Below are positions 1 to 12,471 of a stretch of 64,000 nt of DNA, one piece after another. Each line of letters starts with the position of its first letter. The stretch's first letter is position 1. The position numbers were made by a program, and so were the translations under genes. Origin of the DNA: Phocoena phocoena (taxonomy: Eukaryota; Chordata; Mammalia; Artiodactyla; Phocoenidae); assembly GCF_963924675.1 (NCBI RefSeq), contig NC_089223.1, forward strand, positions 13,466,881-13,530,880. Reading direction: 5' to 3'. The notes below the pieces were generated by a model. It was not told the origin of the DNA. It did not search any database and worked only from the letters and a program-made list of their open reading frames with translations.

Positions 1-439
1 ACAGATTTGACGTGATGACAGAAATGGAAGTGGAGGTGTTATAATATATAGAGGCAGGCTAGGATTCAGGGAGAGGGAGGGGCCAGGGCTAGAAAAATAG
101 ATTTCAGAGTTCCTCACACTTTAATAATTAAAATTAAGGAAAACTAAAACTTTTTAGGGGTAGAATCTGGAGAGAGAAGTGAAGATTTGGGGACAGGGAC
201 ATTTTATGTTACTTCTGAGTACTTTTAAAGCTCATCTGTAGTATTAAGATAAAAAAGGTAATGCATGATTTACGTCAGGCAGTAACCTGTTTTAATGAGT
301 TTTAGAGCATCTACTTACATGCCAGTTATCTTAATTACATTCATCTTTTCTTAAATGTTTGCGAGCCTGCTCTCTGCCTGGCATTCTTATATACTTTGGG
401 ACATTGCAGCCATGAGAGGCCCAAGATCTTTGTTGTCAC
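1..439. other. Unassigned non-coding sequence
   Basis: No open frame, repeat family or RNA gene is recognised here. The sequence is moderately AT-rich and unremarkable. Confidence 0.5.
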
Positions 440-1320
440 TGAACTCTCATTCTAGAGAGTGGAAATACAATGAACTATAAACAAGCACATGAGTAAGATA
501 ATTTTCAATAATGGAGATTGCCATTAGGAAACTAAGACAGGGTGATATGACAGCAAATGACTGGGGTTACTTTATATGAGGTAGCCAAGGAAGGCCTCTC
601 TAAGGATGTTCCTGCACAGGAAAGAGCCAGCCCAGTGAAGATCTGGGAGAACTTCGGGCACAGGGATCATTAAGAGTGTCTCTAAAGCAGCAGTAAGCTG
701 GGCACACTGGCAGTTAGGGGAATTGGTAGAAATGAGGTCACAGAGATTGCCAGGCCCATGTTAAAAGGTATGCTTTTTATTCAAAGTACATTTTATTGAA
801 CCATCCTGGAGGATTTTAAAAAAATTTTTTATATTATTATTTTTTAAATTTAATTTTTATTTCTGGCTGCGTTGGGTCTTTGTTGCTATGCATGGACTTT
901 CTCTAGTGGTGACGAGCGGGGGCTACTCTTCGTTGTGATGTGCGGGCTTCTCATTGCAGTGGCTTCTCTTGTTGCGGAGCACAGGCTCTAGGCACGCGGG
1001 CTTCAGTAGTTGTGGCATGTGGGCTCAGTAGTTGTGGCACTCAGGCTCAGTAGCTGTGGCTCACGGGCTCTAGAGCGCAGGCTCAGTAGTTGTGGCGCAC
1101 GGGCTTAGTTGCTCCGCGGCATGTGGGATCTTCCCAGACAAGGGCTCGAACACGTGTCCCCTGCATTGGCAGGCGGATTCTTAACCACTGCGCCACCGGG
1201 GAAGTCCCCCTGGAGGGTTTTAAACAGAAGTGAGCAAATGTGACTTAGCATGTCTGTCTGTAGTGTGAGCAAGAATGTCTGAAGATGATGTGGGAAGCTG
1301 TGAGAAGGATCTAGCAGAGT
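440..1320 (-). repeat. L2 LINE fragment, split by a CHR SINE
   Basis: Seen: phrases such as GGAAGGCCTCTCTAAGGA, AGCCAGCCCAGTGAAGATCT and GGAGGGTTTTAAACAGAAGT, which I recognise as the reverse complement of the LINE-2 ORF2 3' half. The fragment runs from about 440 to 804 and resumes at about 1225, with a CHR SINE between the halves. It is old and strongly diverged, so the outer ends are approximate. It carries no usable reading frame. Confidence 0.7.
821..1208 (-). mobile_element. CHR-type SINE, long form, antisense
   Basis: Seen: a T-rich left end, then TGGCTGCGTTGGGTCTTTG, repeated AGTAGTTGTGG units, and a tRNA-derived head at the right end (complement of GGACTTCCC...GTGGTTAAGAATCCGCC). It is flanked by a 16-base target-site duplication, CCTGGAGGATTTTAAA at 805-820 and CCTGGAGGGTTTTAAA at 1209-1224, with one mismatch. 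The duplicated target lies in the older L2. The long form with the AGTAGTTGTGG units is what I recall as CHR-2. It is a non-autonomous element mobilised by L1 machinery. Confidence 0.9.
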
Positions 1321-1492
1321 TTGGTGGTTTGGCCAAGGGTGAAACCCTCAGAGACTGATCAGACATTGTTCTTATCTGTGAGTAAGAGTCACTGGGCTGA
1401 ATCACGAGTCATGGTGTGTGGTCCCCGCTGCGTCCCCCTGCAGTTGATCTACATTGCAGCAGTCCACTGGTTCAGTGGTTGCTTTTACTTTT

Positions 1493-2123
1493 TTCTTATT
1501 TTTTATTTTTTAACATCTTTATTGGAGTATAATTGCTTTACAATGTTCTGTTAGTTTCTGCTGTACAACAAAGTGAATCAGCTATATGTATACATATATC
1601 CCCATATCTCCTCCCTCTTGAGCCTCCCTCCCATCCTCCCTATCCCACCCCTCTAGGTGGTCACAAAGCACCGAGCTGATCTCCCTGTGCTATATGCAGC
1701 TGCTTCCCACTAGCTAGCTATTTTATATTTGATAGTGTATATATGTCCATGCCACTCTCTTACTGCGTCCCAGCTTACCCTTCCCCCTGTGTCCTCAAGT
1801 CCATTCTCTATGTCTGTGTCTTTATTCCTGTCCTGCCCCTAGATTCTTCAGAACCATTTTTTTTTAAGGTTCCACATATATGTGTTAGCATATGGCATTT
1901 GTCTTTCTCTTTCTGACTTACTTCACTTTGTAGGACAGACTCTAGGTCCATCCATCTCTCTACAAATAACTCAATTTCGTTTCTCTTTATGGCTGAGTAA
2001 TATTCCCTTGTATATATGTGCCACATCTTCTTTATCCATTCTTCTGTTGATGGACACTTAGGTTGCTTCCATGTCCTGGCTCTTGTAGCTGCAGTGAACA
2101 TTGTGGTACATGACTCTTTCTGA
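1493..2123 (-). mobile_element. L1 LINE, 5'-truncated, 3' end
   Basis: Seen: the T-rich left end is the antisense poly(A) tail, followed by ACATCTTTATTGGAGTATAA and the 3' UTR. The frame at 1808-2101 on the minus strand contains WKQPKCPSTEEWIKKMWHIY, the conserved C-terminus of L1 ORF2. A 12-base target-site duplication flanks it: GCTTTTACTTTT at 1481-1492 and GCTTTTACTCTT at 2124-2135, one mismatch. Only about 630 bases were copied, typical of incomplete reverse transcription. It is closely related to the inner L1 at 43974-49810. Confidence 0.9.
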
Positions 2124-2135
2124 GCTTTTACTCTT

Positions 2136-3300
2136 AAATTGCAGACCTCGACTCCTTATAGTTCCCACATGTCACCTCTTTACCTTCCTTCAAATATCTC
2201 CTGGGCTGCAAGCAAGAGTCTTGACTTGGAGGCAGCAGGGTGTTTTGGGAAGTGCTGTGATAAGGTTCTTTAGGGCTCAGAGTGACATTTGAACTACCTG
2301 GGGGTGCTTGGGTCTTCCAGCTAACATCTCTGCACTTCATTGTGCATAAAATTTGTGTTCTGGTTACAGAGGAAAGGAAGCAAGTCACAATTCCTCTCAT
2401 CATGTTTGAGTGTCATATTTTTGTACCCCTCAGCTTTGAAAACTTCGCATGCTTCTTGAAAGACTTAACTGTAAAGTCCACGGTTTAGATCTGGATCTCA
2501 CCCTTCGCATCCCAGCCCTTTCCAAAGAGTTGCTATATAGTAAGCATTTAGTAAATATTTGTGGAACGCTGTTGGATACAGTCTGTTAGAGACCCATAGT
2601 TTTGATTCCGCTGACTTTATTTTTCCTGTCTTTCAACACATATATGGCTGCATGTGCCTTCAACTTTAGAAGATAATAAGTAGCAAGTTTGGAAGTGATT
2701 TTTCTGCGGGTTGCATTTACTTATTGGCTAAAGGAAAAGAGATACAATCCAGTATATCTCTTTATAACATTTCTTGCTTGGCTGTCTTGAGATAAACATT
2801 TTCGTCATTTTTATAGCAGTTACATAGATACGGACTTAAACAAGTACAGACACATCTGTCACTAGTTAATTTGTTGATTTACAAATCTGAAGGGATTCCA
2901 AGGAAGTCTGTAATGATGGTGCCTTTGTCTAAATTAATCCGTTGATAGAAATCAGTGAGTTTCATCTAACTAATAGAATTTACAGCCATCTATAAAAGGT
3001 ACTAAATTATCATCAGTTTCTTTTCTGGAAACAGGCTACTGTTCTGCTGTTGTCCAATAAACATTTAGCCCTAATAGTACTCGTAATGGGGGATTATCCC
3101 CAGATCCTTCCTCTTATTAACAAGTGTAGTGCTCTCCTCAAATGGGCTTACAAACAGCTGGCATTACCTTGCTTTTATGTATCTAGCAGTTCTCTTTCAT
3201 TGTTTCTTTAGATCCTTTTCAGTTAGTTAAGAGTCTCTTCTGTTGTCTCTTCCTGTCTAACTTTATTTTGCTAAAACCTCATGCATTATACCCATTGGCT
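2136..3300. other. Unassigned sequence with a weak L2/MIR 3' tail
   Basis: Around 2515-2580 the phrase TATAGTAAGCATTTAGTAAATATTTG resembles the plus-strand 3' end of L2 or MIR. The rest is not recognised. Overlapping open frames on both strands at 2134-2488 show no family resemblance and I do not consider them genes. Confidence 0.35.
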
Positions 3301-3780
3301 TCGATGTCAGATATCTTCTGTTAGTCTTTCCAGATCTGCCCTGAACCCTTCTACTCTATGCTCTCTGCCCAGGACGATACCTGGCTGAACCACGCTGATT
3401 TCCAGATGGCTTAGGTCACTGGAGACCTCCAGTGGGAGATTAGGGGGAGGGTATTGATTCTTCAGTTTGCTGCTTCCGTGATCAGCTTGGACTGCCTGTG
3501 TCTCTGCACAGAAAGTCACTGCTTCTTTTCAGTTAACCTCTATGTCAGTCTCTCCCTCAGGAGTCCAGTAATCTCTGGAGTTAGTTCCTCTGCTCTTACT
3601 ACCTTGATTTACTGCACTACCCTTCAGGTTCTTTTGCACTCCTACCTATACCTTATTAAATTGTTTGTTTGTAAACAACTCCTCTTCAGTTTATCAGAAG
3701 TGGTAACAGCTAAGGTCCCATTTTCTGTGGATTCAGCTTCTGAAAGCCACCTCCTTTTTGGAGCCTTCTTCGACTGATAA
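3300..3780. repeat. Possible ancient interspersed repeat, family unknown
   Basis: The stretch has the texture of an old MER- or LTR-like repeat: it is richer in C and T than its surroundings and has phrases such as CTCAGGAGTCCAGTAATCTC and TTTGCACTCCTACCTATACC. I cannot name the family. Frames on both strands (107 aa plus, 70 aa minus) show no recognisable domain. Confidence 0.3.
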
Positions 3781-3959
3781 GAGCCGTTGGCTCCTCTTAA
3801 CTCTGGACATCTGCTTTCCACCCCAAATTATATGCTTCTATCCATGCAGCAATGGCACAGAAAACTTACATTGTGTTATGTAAATATTTTTCTGTCAACC
3901 AGTTTATTGGCTTAAATTTTTTACTTGATAGTCTGTAAGCCTTCTACATATGTAATTTG

Positions 3960-4110
3960 GTGGTTTCACTCACTTTTTTATTCATTGATTAACACAGCGC
4001 ATATGTGTAGAGTCACTGTTTAGGTCCACGCACCGTGCTAGGCGTGGATGCAAAAAGGCAGATGTCTGTCCTTACTTGGGTTGAGGATTGGGAAGGGGAC
4101 AAGAAATAAA
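3960..4110 (-). repeat. L2 LINE 3' end, antisense
   Basis: Phrases matching the antisense L2 3' end are visible: TTTATTCATTGATTAACACA, CACCGTGCTAGGCGTGGATG, then an AAGAAATAAA-like segment. The copy is diverged and its ends are approximate. The next 300 bases (4110-4440) hold nothing I recognise. Confidence 0.55.
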
Positions 4111-4454
4111 AAACGAAACATAATATTTACAAATCAAGTTTGCGATTTATTCAGTGGCCACAGAGCAGTAAAACAATCTAAGCAAATTTCTCTCGTTTCG
4201 TAATTCTAGAAAATTTTAGGCCTCACACCATTGCAACTTGATTCTATCTCATCACACGTTAAGTGAGAAGTTAGAGTTTTGAAGCAGTATGAGCTGTCCG
4301 ACTGATTCACATACACAGTTTACATATAACACTATGTTTTACTTGATTGCATTGTTTTCATGATCTGTTCCACGGAACAGTGGTTTTGGGGAATGTCAGG
4401 TTGTGTAGCCTAAGAAGGATCCCATGGATGGCACCGTAGCCTCCTGCTGAACTG

Positions 4455-4680
4455 TGGAGACTCTGGAGTTTGCTTTTTTATCACTTAATAGGTGTGTGAC
4501 CTTGGGCAAGTTACTGAACCTTCTGTGTTTCAGCTTCATCATCTGTAAGCTGGGAATGACAATAATAGTGGTTACTTCATAGGTTTGTTTGAGGATTATA
4601 ATGGTGAATATTTGTATAGTGTTTAGAGCAATGTCAGGCACATAGTAAACACCACAGAGGCATTCGATAAGTAAATAAAT
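4455..4680 (+). repeat. MIR SINE
   Basis: The core GTGTGACCTTGGGCAAGTTA, then TTCATCATCTGTAAGCTGGG and AGCAATGTCAGGCACATAGT, is the classic MIR order. It is an ancient tRNA-derived SINE shared by all mammals and no longer mobile. The sequence from 4690 to about 5100 is unassigned. Confidence 0.85.
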
Positions 4681-5099
4681 GATCAAAGAAATCTGGGAAT
4701 TGCTGATATTTTTAAACTGAAGCCTTTTCTGAGCCTTAATTATGCTTGTGTGCATTGTGACCATCCCCCAAAGGGGTATTTGACCTTGGGGCTTATACTG
4801 ATGTTTTCCCCTCCATATACCATTGGACTAATATTCCTCAGAACACAGTTTTGGAGAAATTGATACAAATAATTGGCTAAACATTTCACCAGTTTATTGT
4901 CTCCTGAGAGAGAGGACTTGTTCCTCTACCTGTCACACCTATTACAGAGTGGGGACCCAGTTCCTGTTCCCCTGTCCTTCCCCTTTTTTCTTTTTAAAGG
5001 TAAAATGAATGTTTTTCTTCATTACCCAGGGAAAGACTTCCTGCTTGTATAGATGTAAGTATACTCAGGATCTCTGGGGCTCACTGAGCCAGGTCTTTT

Positions 5100-5345
5100 G
5101 AAAAACTACTTACTGTTACATTTTTCTAATAAAGAATACATATTCCTTGAAGTGAACTTGGGAAATTCAGAGAATTGTAGCAATTAAAATCACTCTCTTC
5201 TACCACACAGAAATAACTTCTTATTAACATTTTGGGTTGTTTTTTTTTTTCTTTACAAAATTGGGAGCATAATATAGTATGGTTTTGTGTCCTGCCTTTC
5301 TTTTTCATTTGACTCTATTTATATAATATTCTCAATCCCAACCAT
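5100..5345 (-). repeat. Old L1 (L1ME-like) 3' fragment
   Basis: The order AGCAATTAAAATCACTCTC, ACACAGAAATAACTTCTTATTAA, TTTACAAAATTGGGAGCATA matches a recurring 3' UTR pattern of old mammalian L1s in antisense. It is strongly diverged, so the name is tentative. Confidence 0.45.
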
Positions 5346-7706
5346 GTAGTGAGTTCTGGCCTTCAGATGATTGAATCTATATTTCAAAAGAGCTTCCTTC
5401 CTTACTTACCCAGTTCTGTGGCCAGAGACAATATGAAAATAAAATGGTGTATCTAGAACGAGTTTCTCATTTTAAGTATTCTTGGAAATTGGAACCACCT
5501 GGTAAGCAGTTGGCTATTCTGTTTAAGAGACCTGAAGTAGGTGACCTCAGGTTGCTTCATTTATGAGTCATTCCAGTGTTCTAGCCAGCAGCCAGATGGA
5601 CCCACAAGAATCCATGACCAGGCTGCTTTGAAGCCATTACTTACTCATCCTGAGTGACTGTGAGTGAACTTATGTAATGTTGAGATTAACTAGGAAAAGT
5701 TATCCAGGGAAACCTGAATTATTCCAGAAGATATTTAACTATTATTTAATTTTTAAATGATAAATTTGTTCCCTCCATTGCATGATGGAGGTGTAGGATT
5801 CGAATAATATACTAATATGGAGGACGAACATTCTCTGAGTATTTTATCATGTCCTGTAATTTTATCATTTTGCGTGAGAAACAATGTTGCATTTATGTCA
5901 GTACATAATGTAAAGACTTTAAAAATACTAACTGTTGTAGGTTTTACTCTGTGTACTTTATAAATGGTGGATGCTGTTGTAATTAAAATACATCTGCTCA
6001 GTAAGTCCTTTTCCATTCAATATACTTCAACACTTTTGAATCTTTCTCTCAGGATTAAATCAATTATTCTTTAAAACACTTATCTTTAACATCTGTAGCA
6101 AATGAAAATATTTAAATTCTTTCTGAAGAAGAAAACCATGCTATACTGTTTAATTGAATTAAATTAGCTTTTCATGGAAATTTACCTAGGAGCTGTTTCT
6201 GGAACCAATTTGGAAAATGATCTTTGTATTCTGTGGCATTTATGTTTGATTATGTTTTTCTTAGTAATTCTCAATGGACCTGATTCACTCCTTGCTTCAG
6301 TCATCAAACCCTTGCAATTTATGTAGGCAAACTAGGCATTTCCTACTCCATAATTATGCATATTTATGGAATAATGTATGCTTCCTCATTAACTAAAGGG
6401 GGTGTAAGAAATTCTTAATTCTATAACTTAAAATTATCTAAATTTTATCATTTTTAGCATTCTGTAGAGTATGTTAAGACTGAGATAAAAGTCATGCATA
6501 AGTTAACTTCTTCCCCAAAGAAGTTTGTTTTGACACCTTTTACTAATAAAAGCAGGTACTGTTGTTTCTAAAAATAGCAGAGAATCCAAAACTTCTTGTA
6601 AATATATTGCCTTGAAACGATCTGTACTTCAGGCACATCAAAGAGTTTGTGCATACATTTTCTGTACTACTTTTTTCTACATTCTCTCTTACATTGTTAT
6701 TTCACAGAGCCACGAAGAATTTGAAAATTGCTCAGAAAAACTCAATTTTCAAGTTTTTTAACTGTGAAATTTGTCCTTTGTGATCCACAGCGTGGGCATA
6801 TATATTATATGCTTGGGCCAGGACTATGGCTTGATGCCTTTATTTCTTGAATACTTCCTGCTTAGCAGTTTAAAGATACTGAAAACATATTTAGCTTAAG
6901 GAAAAAAAAAAAACAAACCTTCGCCTGTATCTGCCACAATCTGAATTGTTGGAGTTGCAGCTCTTTTTCTCCTCAGGCCTGTGAATACATGAATGCTCAT
7001 TTGTATTCTCTTCTACTCTCCACCTTCCCACTCTCCATCCACCCCTTACTTTTTCTCACTTCTGTACTTGATTTGAAAACACTGTTTCCTCTGACTACTT
7101 TTTCTGAGCTAGAGGGGATTCAAATATGCTCATTTCTATGATCCTGAACCTCTAGGATGTTTTCAAGATCTTCCCCTAGCTTTACCATCCTCTGACTGAT
7201 GAGAGTTTTGACTAAATTGGCATAACTGGAATTATGACTTGGTATTCTGTAGACATAATCTTAACATACTTTAATAATATTCTAGAATGATAATAGCAAA
7301 ATGCAATTCTATTTTATGAAATTACTTAATTACATAATTTCACAAATACTATTTTTATGAAATGTCCATGTTTTAAACATGGAAAGAAATGGGTTCTCGT
7401 GGCTAAACAAGTTAAAAATGGCACATATTATATAAAGCGTATTGTTAGGTACAACTTGGATCTAGACAGTTTTCATTCCTTTATGCATTTCTTTGATATG
7501 TAATGCAATTATAGATGTTTGTTTAGGTTTTTACCAAGTAGTCTCTAGCTCCTATTTTATTTGAAATGTTATGTATTTATAATTGTGGTTTGAAAGCTGT
7601 TGTTATACATTATTAAACATTTTTCTTATAACTTACTAGCATGCAGCCTGGCTTACCATGAGACTATAAATTCCTTTTTTGGCTCATCTCTCCTAAACCT
7701 GGAAGG
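5346..7706. other. Unassigned AT-rich sequence
   Basis: About 2.3 kb without a repeat I can name, a gene-like frame or an RNA gene. The frame at 5753-6016 on the minus strand (87 aa) has no recognisable motif. Confidence 0.45.
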
Positions 7707-7719
7707 TATAATGCAGTTT

Positions 7720-7914
7720 TTTTTTTTTTTTTTTTTTGTGGTACGCGGGACTCTCCTATTGCGGAACACAGGCTCTGGACGCGCAGGCTCAGCGGCCATG
7801 GCTCACGGGCCCAGCCGCTCCGCGGCATGTGGGATCTTCCCGGACTGGGGCACAAACCCGTGTCCCCTGCATCGGCAGGCGGACTCTCAACCACTGAGCC
7901 ACCAGGGAAGCCCC
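7720..7914 (-). mobile_element. CHR-type SINE, short form, antisense
   Basis: A T-run is followed by GTGGTACGCGGGACTCTCCT and the body AGCGGCCATGGCTCACGGGC, ending in the complement of the tRNA-like head. A perfect 13-base target-site duplication, TATAATGCAGTTT, lies at 7707-7719 and 7915-7927. The frames overlapping it on both strands are SINE translations, not genes. It lacks the AGTAGTTGTGG units of the long form. Confidence 0.93.
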
Positions 7915-7927
7915 TATAATGCAGTTT

Positions 7928-9559
7928 AACGATAATATTTTTTATCTTTAGTTTGTGAATAATGTCTTTCTTACAAACGGAATTACTAAATATTTATGCG
8001 CTATGAATAAACTTGATGCCATATGTGTCAAAGAGATAGTTTGAGTCTTGCTCTAAGGGGAAAGATGTTTAAAATCATAGATGATACACTATCAAAAAAT
8101 AAATGCAGAGCATAAACAGATGGAATACGGGAACGACAAAATGAAAAGTCGATGAGCACATTTATGAAGTGCCAAGTTGAGTCAGTCTGTTACTCTGTCT
8201 TTAGGTGATGCCATCAGGGAATATGTTAGGGAAGGGTATGACTGGTGTTCCATGATTTCACTTTTAAGATTTAGTATTATATCCTTCAGATATCTTAGTT
8301 TTCCTCAATAAAAACCAGTGCTCTCTTTTTTGGAACTGATGAGAGTTTTTCAGTTTGTTTAACTTCTTGGCTTTATATTTGTGTATTCTATTTGAAGTTA
8401 ACAACAGCATTTGCTTAGTTCTCTATGTTTTGTCCATACTTTCCATTGTTGTATAGAGGCTGTATGTTTCCTTGTAACTGGCACCTTTCTAGACTGAAAG
8501 AATGCTCACCTATCTTGTTTTTCTTCACAGGGCTGTCCTGTGGTCCACTTGATCATTTATTTTTATTTGTTTGGATTTTCCTCAGTTTCTAAGTCTTTAT
8601 TTCCTCTTCTTTCTTGGTGAAATTAGAGTTATAAGTTTTCATTCTTTCATTTCAGAAGGTATTCGCGTGCTAGGCTGTGTTAGACTAGAACTGTATGTAG
8701 TGTTTTAAGTAAAAGTGAACTGTGGCTTTAAATAGGAGGGAGAAACGTGTTTTTTGTTCTTGAGTGGTATCAGTGCCGTTGTTACCTTTGTTGGCTATGG
8801 GAACAATTAACACAGTGACTTCTATGCTCCTTTTTATGGTAACTAAGGCCCATTTACCCTAAGAAGTTCAGTCTCTGTATACTTCCTCCCCTACATGTAT
8901 AACCCTATAGTTTTCCACTTTCAATCTTATTTAATGTTTTCCTCCTAGTAACTCATAAAGTTTTGGAAATCTTGTAGGTTATCCCACTGACTTGGCATCT
9001 CACATACTGGAAAAGCAGTATCTTTTGCAGACCTGGAAAATTTAATCTGCATTTCCTCTTCTACATCATTTATAATGATGTTAAATAAGACCACTTCTAG
9101 CACCTTCCCTATTTATAGTTTTCTTGCCAAAATAATGCTTTTTTTTTTTTAACTAGTCATTGTTTCTCCAGTTAAAAGTTCATCTAATCCTATAACGACT
9201 CAGTTATTTTTAGTAACTTTAGTGGTAGTACATTGTCAGGGGCTTTTTTTTAAAAAAATAGGGTGGACTATATTTACTTTCTCCCTTGAGGCTCCACACA
9301 GCTTTTACTATGCCAAGACATGATTACCCCTGAACAAAGTCAAAGCTAGCCCCCCACCCCCTTACCATTGTTTGCTAAACTCTTCTATGAGCTTATGCTT
9401 TAGCATATATAGACCTCACAAATTTGCCAAATTGCCAAGAAATAATTATAACATTGAATTGGGGAAATTTGAAAGGCTGTGGATGAAAGATGAAATTTAG
9501 CATTAATGTTGATGGTTGAAATGCAATTACATATAAGCAAGCAAAAAGGAGTTTACCAT
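7928..9559. other. Unassigned sequence
   Basis: About 1.6 kb of AT-rich sequence with nothing I can identify. A faint L2-like phrase near 8160 is too weak to call. Confidence 0.45.
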
Positions 9560-9705
9560 GTTTGAAACTTTCCTGTGTTCCAGCCAATGAGCTAAATAAG
9601 CCCATCATGGTTAAGATGGTGATTGTCATCCGCATTTTACAGATGAAGGAACTTAAGACATAGTGAGGTTCAGCAGTTGGTAGTCCAGGATTCTAAGATA
9701 GGTGT
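9560..9705 (-). repeat. MIR SINE, antisense
   Basis: CATCCGCATTTTACAGATGA followed by GGAACTTAAGACATAGTGAGG is the reverse complement of the MIR middle (CTCATCTGTAAAATG...). It is diverged. Confidence 0.6.
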
Positions 9706-9729
9706 CTGATTCTAAATATGTGCTTAAGT

Positions 9730-9904
9730 GATGGAGGGCTGTTAGAGCCAGACATTGTGTTAGTTATTGATGATACAAAGATGAGCAGAACTAAGCCCGT
9801 GTGGTCCAAGAGCTTCGAAAGTCCCTTGAAGGAAGGAAGAGACCTATGCACAACTGTAAGAGAGGTAATTGCAATGTGGAAGGTGTTGTGAGTAAAACTT
9901 AAGT
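9730..9904 (-). repeat. L2 LINE fragment, antisense
   Basis: AGAGCCAGACATTGTGTTAG, GATGATACAAAGATGAGCAG and AGAGGTAATTGCAATGTGGA follow the order of the antisense L2 3' region. A CHR SINE was inserted at its right side. Confidence 0.55.
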
Positions 9905-9922
9905 AAAAAGTTACGACATTTT

Positions 9923-10124
9923 GGGCTTCCCTGGTGGCGCAGTGGTTGAGAGTCCGCCTGCAGATGCAGGGGACACGGGTTCGTGCCCCGGTCCGGGAAG
10001 ATCCCACATGCCGCGGAGCGGCTGGGCCCGTGAGCCATGGCCATTGAGCCTGCGCGTCCGGAGCCTGTGCTCCGCAACGGGAGAGGCCCCAACAGTGAGG
10101 TGCCTGCGTACCACAAAAAAGAAA
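9923..10124 (+). mobile_element. CHR-type SINE, short form, sense
   Basis: One of three sense copies. It begins GGGCTTCCCTGGTGGCGCAG, has the tRNA-like head, the GCCATGGCCATTGAGCCTGC body and a 3' A-rich tail (CACAAAAAAGAAAAAAAA). An 18-base target-site duplication flanks it: AAAAAGTTACGACATTTT at 9905-9922 and AAAAAGTTACCACATTTT at 10125-10142, one mismatch. Confidence 0.95.
9935..9988 (+). promoter_or_regulatory. Internal RNA polymerase III A and B boxes of the SINE
   Basis: TGGCGCAGTGG at 9935-9945 fits the A-box pattern TRGYNNARNNG exactly. GGTTCGTGCCC at 9978-9988 fits the B-box pattern GGTTCGANNCC with one mismatch (A to T). These are inherited from the tRNA ancestor of the SINE. Whether this copy is transcribed cannot be told from sequence. 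Confidence 0.6.
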
Positions 10125-10142
10125 AAAAAGTTACCACATTTT

Positions 10143-12456
10143 TACTTAAACTGACTTCCATTTGATCCACATTTTTTTATGTGTGCATTTTTTTGTGAGG
10201 GCAGGGGAGATGGCAGGGGAGAGGGACATGAAGGGCGTTAACATGGGTTAAATGTAGTGACACGTTTTAGCGGGTTTCGGAAATCAAATAGCTCAGGCAG
10301 TTTGCTAAGAATATAGAGATGCAAATGATGAAAAATCATTTAAAATTGATCAGTTTATCTGAAATGACATTAATAAACTTAAAAAATTATTTTGAAGGAA
10401 ACACCATAACATATACCTAATGGTAAACATCGGATTTGGGGGCTTGGCAAAAGTTCAGTTATTGGGAGGGACCAGAGGTATCTACTAAAAATACAGTAAA
10501 AACCTTCGAGGAGAGTTTGATCTTGAAATAACTTTTTCTAACATTTAAGTGGACTCTGGGTCATCATCTGTAATAGAGATATCACCTATATTTTTTCTCT
10601 ATTCTTATTAGTCAGAATGTGTTGGCGTGAAAATGAAATTACTACAGTGGTTTTCAAGGAATCATAAAACCTCTTCTTTATTTTAAGCATAACACCTTTA
10701 TTTTTTGCAGGTTTAAATGAAATGGGGTCTGTTGGCTATGGCCATGGAGCTTAGCTGAGGCAGAGTTGTTGAATTAAAGAAATCTTTAGTTTCCAAAATA
10801 ACCACATGAAACGTGTATTTGACATGGAGAAAAAATGCTATGGGGAAATCAAAGTTTAAAATGGACCTAGGCATTAAAAGTGAAATGGAAAATTTAAAAA
10901 ATTGATGTTACAAATATTATATATATGTTAAATCAGCACATTTTTGCTAGTCCAGTAATCACCATTTGATTTTCTAAAGGCATACATATATCACAAAAAC
11001 ATTAAGTTATGGTACAATTTGTAACAAACAGAAAGCTTCCTTAGTGACTCTTTATATTCCAAAATACAATTTTTCCATTATGGAAAATTATATTTATGTT
11101 GAACATAAATAATCAGATATTTGCTTCACTAATGATCCAGATTATTGTAAAATCATGTTACTGGATTTAACGATGCGACCTCTGTTCTGTGACCTTGTGT
11201 ATTCTGGAGGCTTGTTATGCATGTCAAGGGTATTTCCTTTTATTTGTTTTAATTTTACCTGCCACTTAAATCATTGAATGATCCTTCATAATTTTATTAT
11301 GAAACCATATAATAAGGAAGGGCTAGTTGATTATTTTTTACTTTAACTTTCATAATCTCATATAGTTCAGATCTTCTTTGTGTTCTCATTCCTCAGGTCA
11401 AATAATTCTTGTTTTGCAATTTCTCATCACAGTAATGGATGAGACAGAGTAATAATGTTTCAGTACATTTATTATTATTTTAGCATTTTACATCTGTTCT
11501 CTCTTTCAAGGGGGGAGAGGCAAGTAGCATGTTGAAAACAGCACACGATTGGGAGATAGGTAAGGCCATAATTCGTTTCGGGACCTGAGGCTGATCACCT
11601 AAATAAAAGACTGACCAGTTCTCTAAGGTCTTTCTGGCTTGAAATGCTATCATTCTGCAACCCAAATGGGCAAATCTTATCATGGTTAATAATTACAGTA
11701 TGGCATTAGTTTCTTTAGAGCAAGGCACTGTAACTGATTTGTCTTTGTTTTTTTCCTTCAGGTGGTTTTTGGAATTTCTGAGACAAAACAGTGTTCACAA
11801 ATTAAGTCCTTTCCAAACCTAATCACCTTGGATGTTTTATAATGCTTCCCATGAGAGACTTATACTTACAAATCATATAATTATTACTGTGTACCATTCT
11901 ATATGCTTTTATAAATAAACCTTTTACTTGGGGGTTGTAAATAATTTTGGTTAGTAGGAAGTCACTCTGCAATCAATACTGTTGTACTACTTTCTTTGAA
12001 TTATTTTCTAAGAACTTTAAGGCAGTTGTTGAAAATGGTTTTGTTCAGAAACCAGGTTCAGTTTACAGTTTGACTGTATTGGATTATAGTGGCTAATTTT
12101 ACTAAAGGTAAAATATGCAGAGCATGCCATCAATATGATAAATGTGATTTGGTGGTTATAACTTTTCACTAATTAATCAGAGATTATTTCTGTGTGCCTT
12201 ATTGGTTACCTTTGTTTCTGTGATGCCCCATACTAAGTATTCTCTTTTAAAGCCATTTCTAACATAAAAGCAAGGACTGAACCAGGTTTAGATGTGCAGA
12301 TAACCTGATTCTTTCTGTGAGAAGTTAATGCCCATTCTATTCTCTTTCTAAAATATTCTTTTTTCATATTGTTCCAGGATTGGTTTAATGTTCAGATTCC
12401 TTTAAATGTCTAGGCAACTTGATATATTCTTATTTTCAAGTTGATTAGTTACTTTT
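10143..12456. other. Unassigned AT-rich sequence
   Basis: About 2.3 kb with no gene-like frame, RNA gene or repeat I can name. The 67-aa minus frame at 11480-11683 has no recognisable feature. Confidence 0.45.
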
Positions 12457-12471
12457 AAGAACTGTATTTTC

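Noticed and set aside
9923..10000. Possible tRNA gene (A and B boxes present)
   Set aside because: It is the tRNA-derived head of a SINE: no cloverleaf closes properly, and the body and A tail of the SINE follow.
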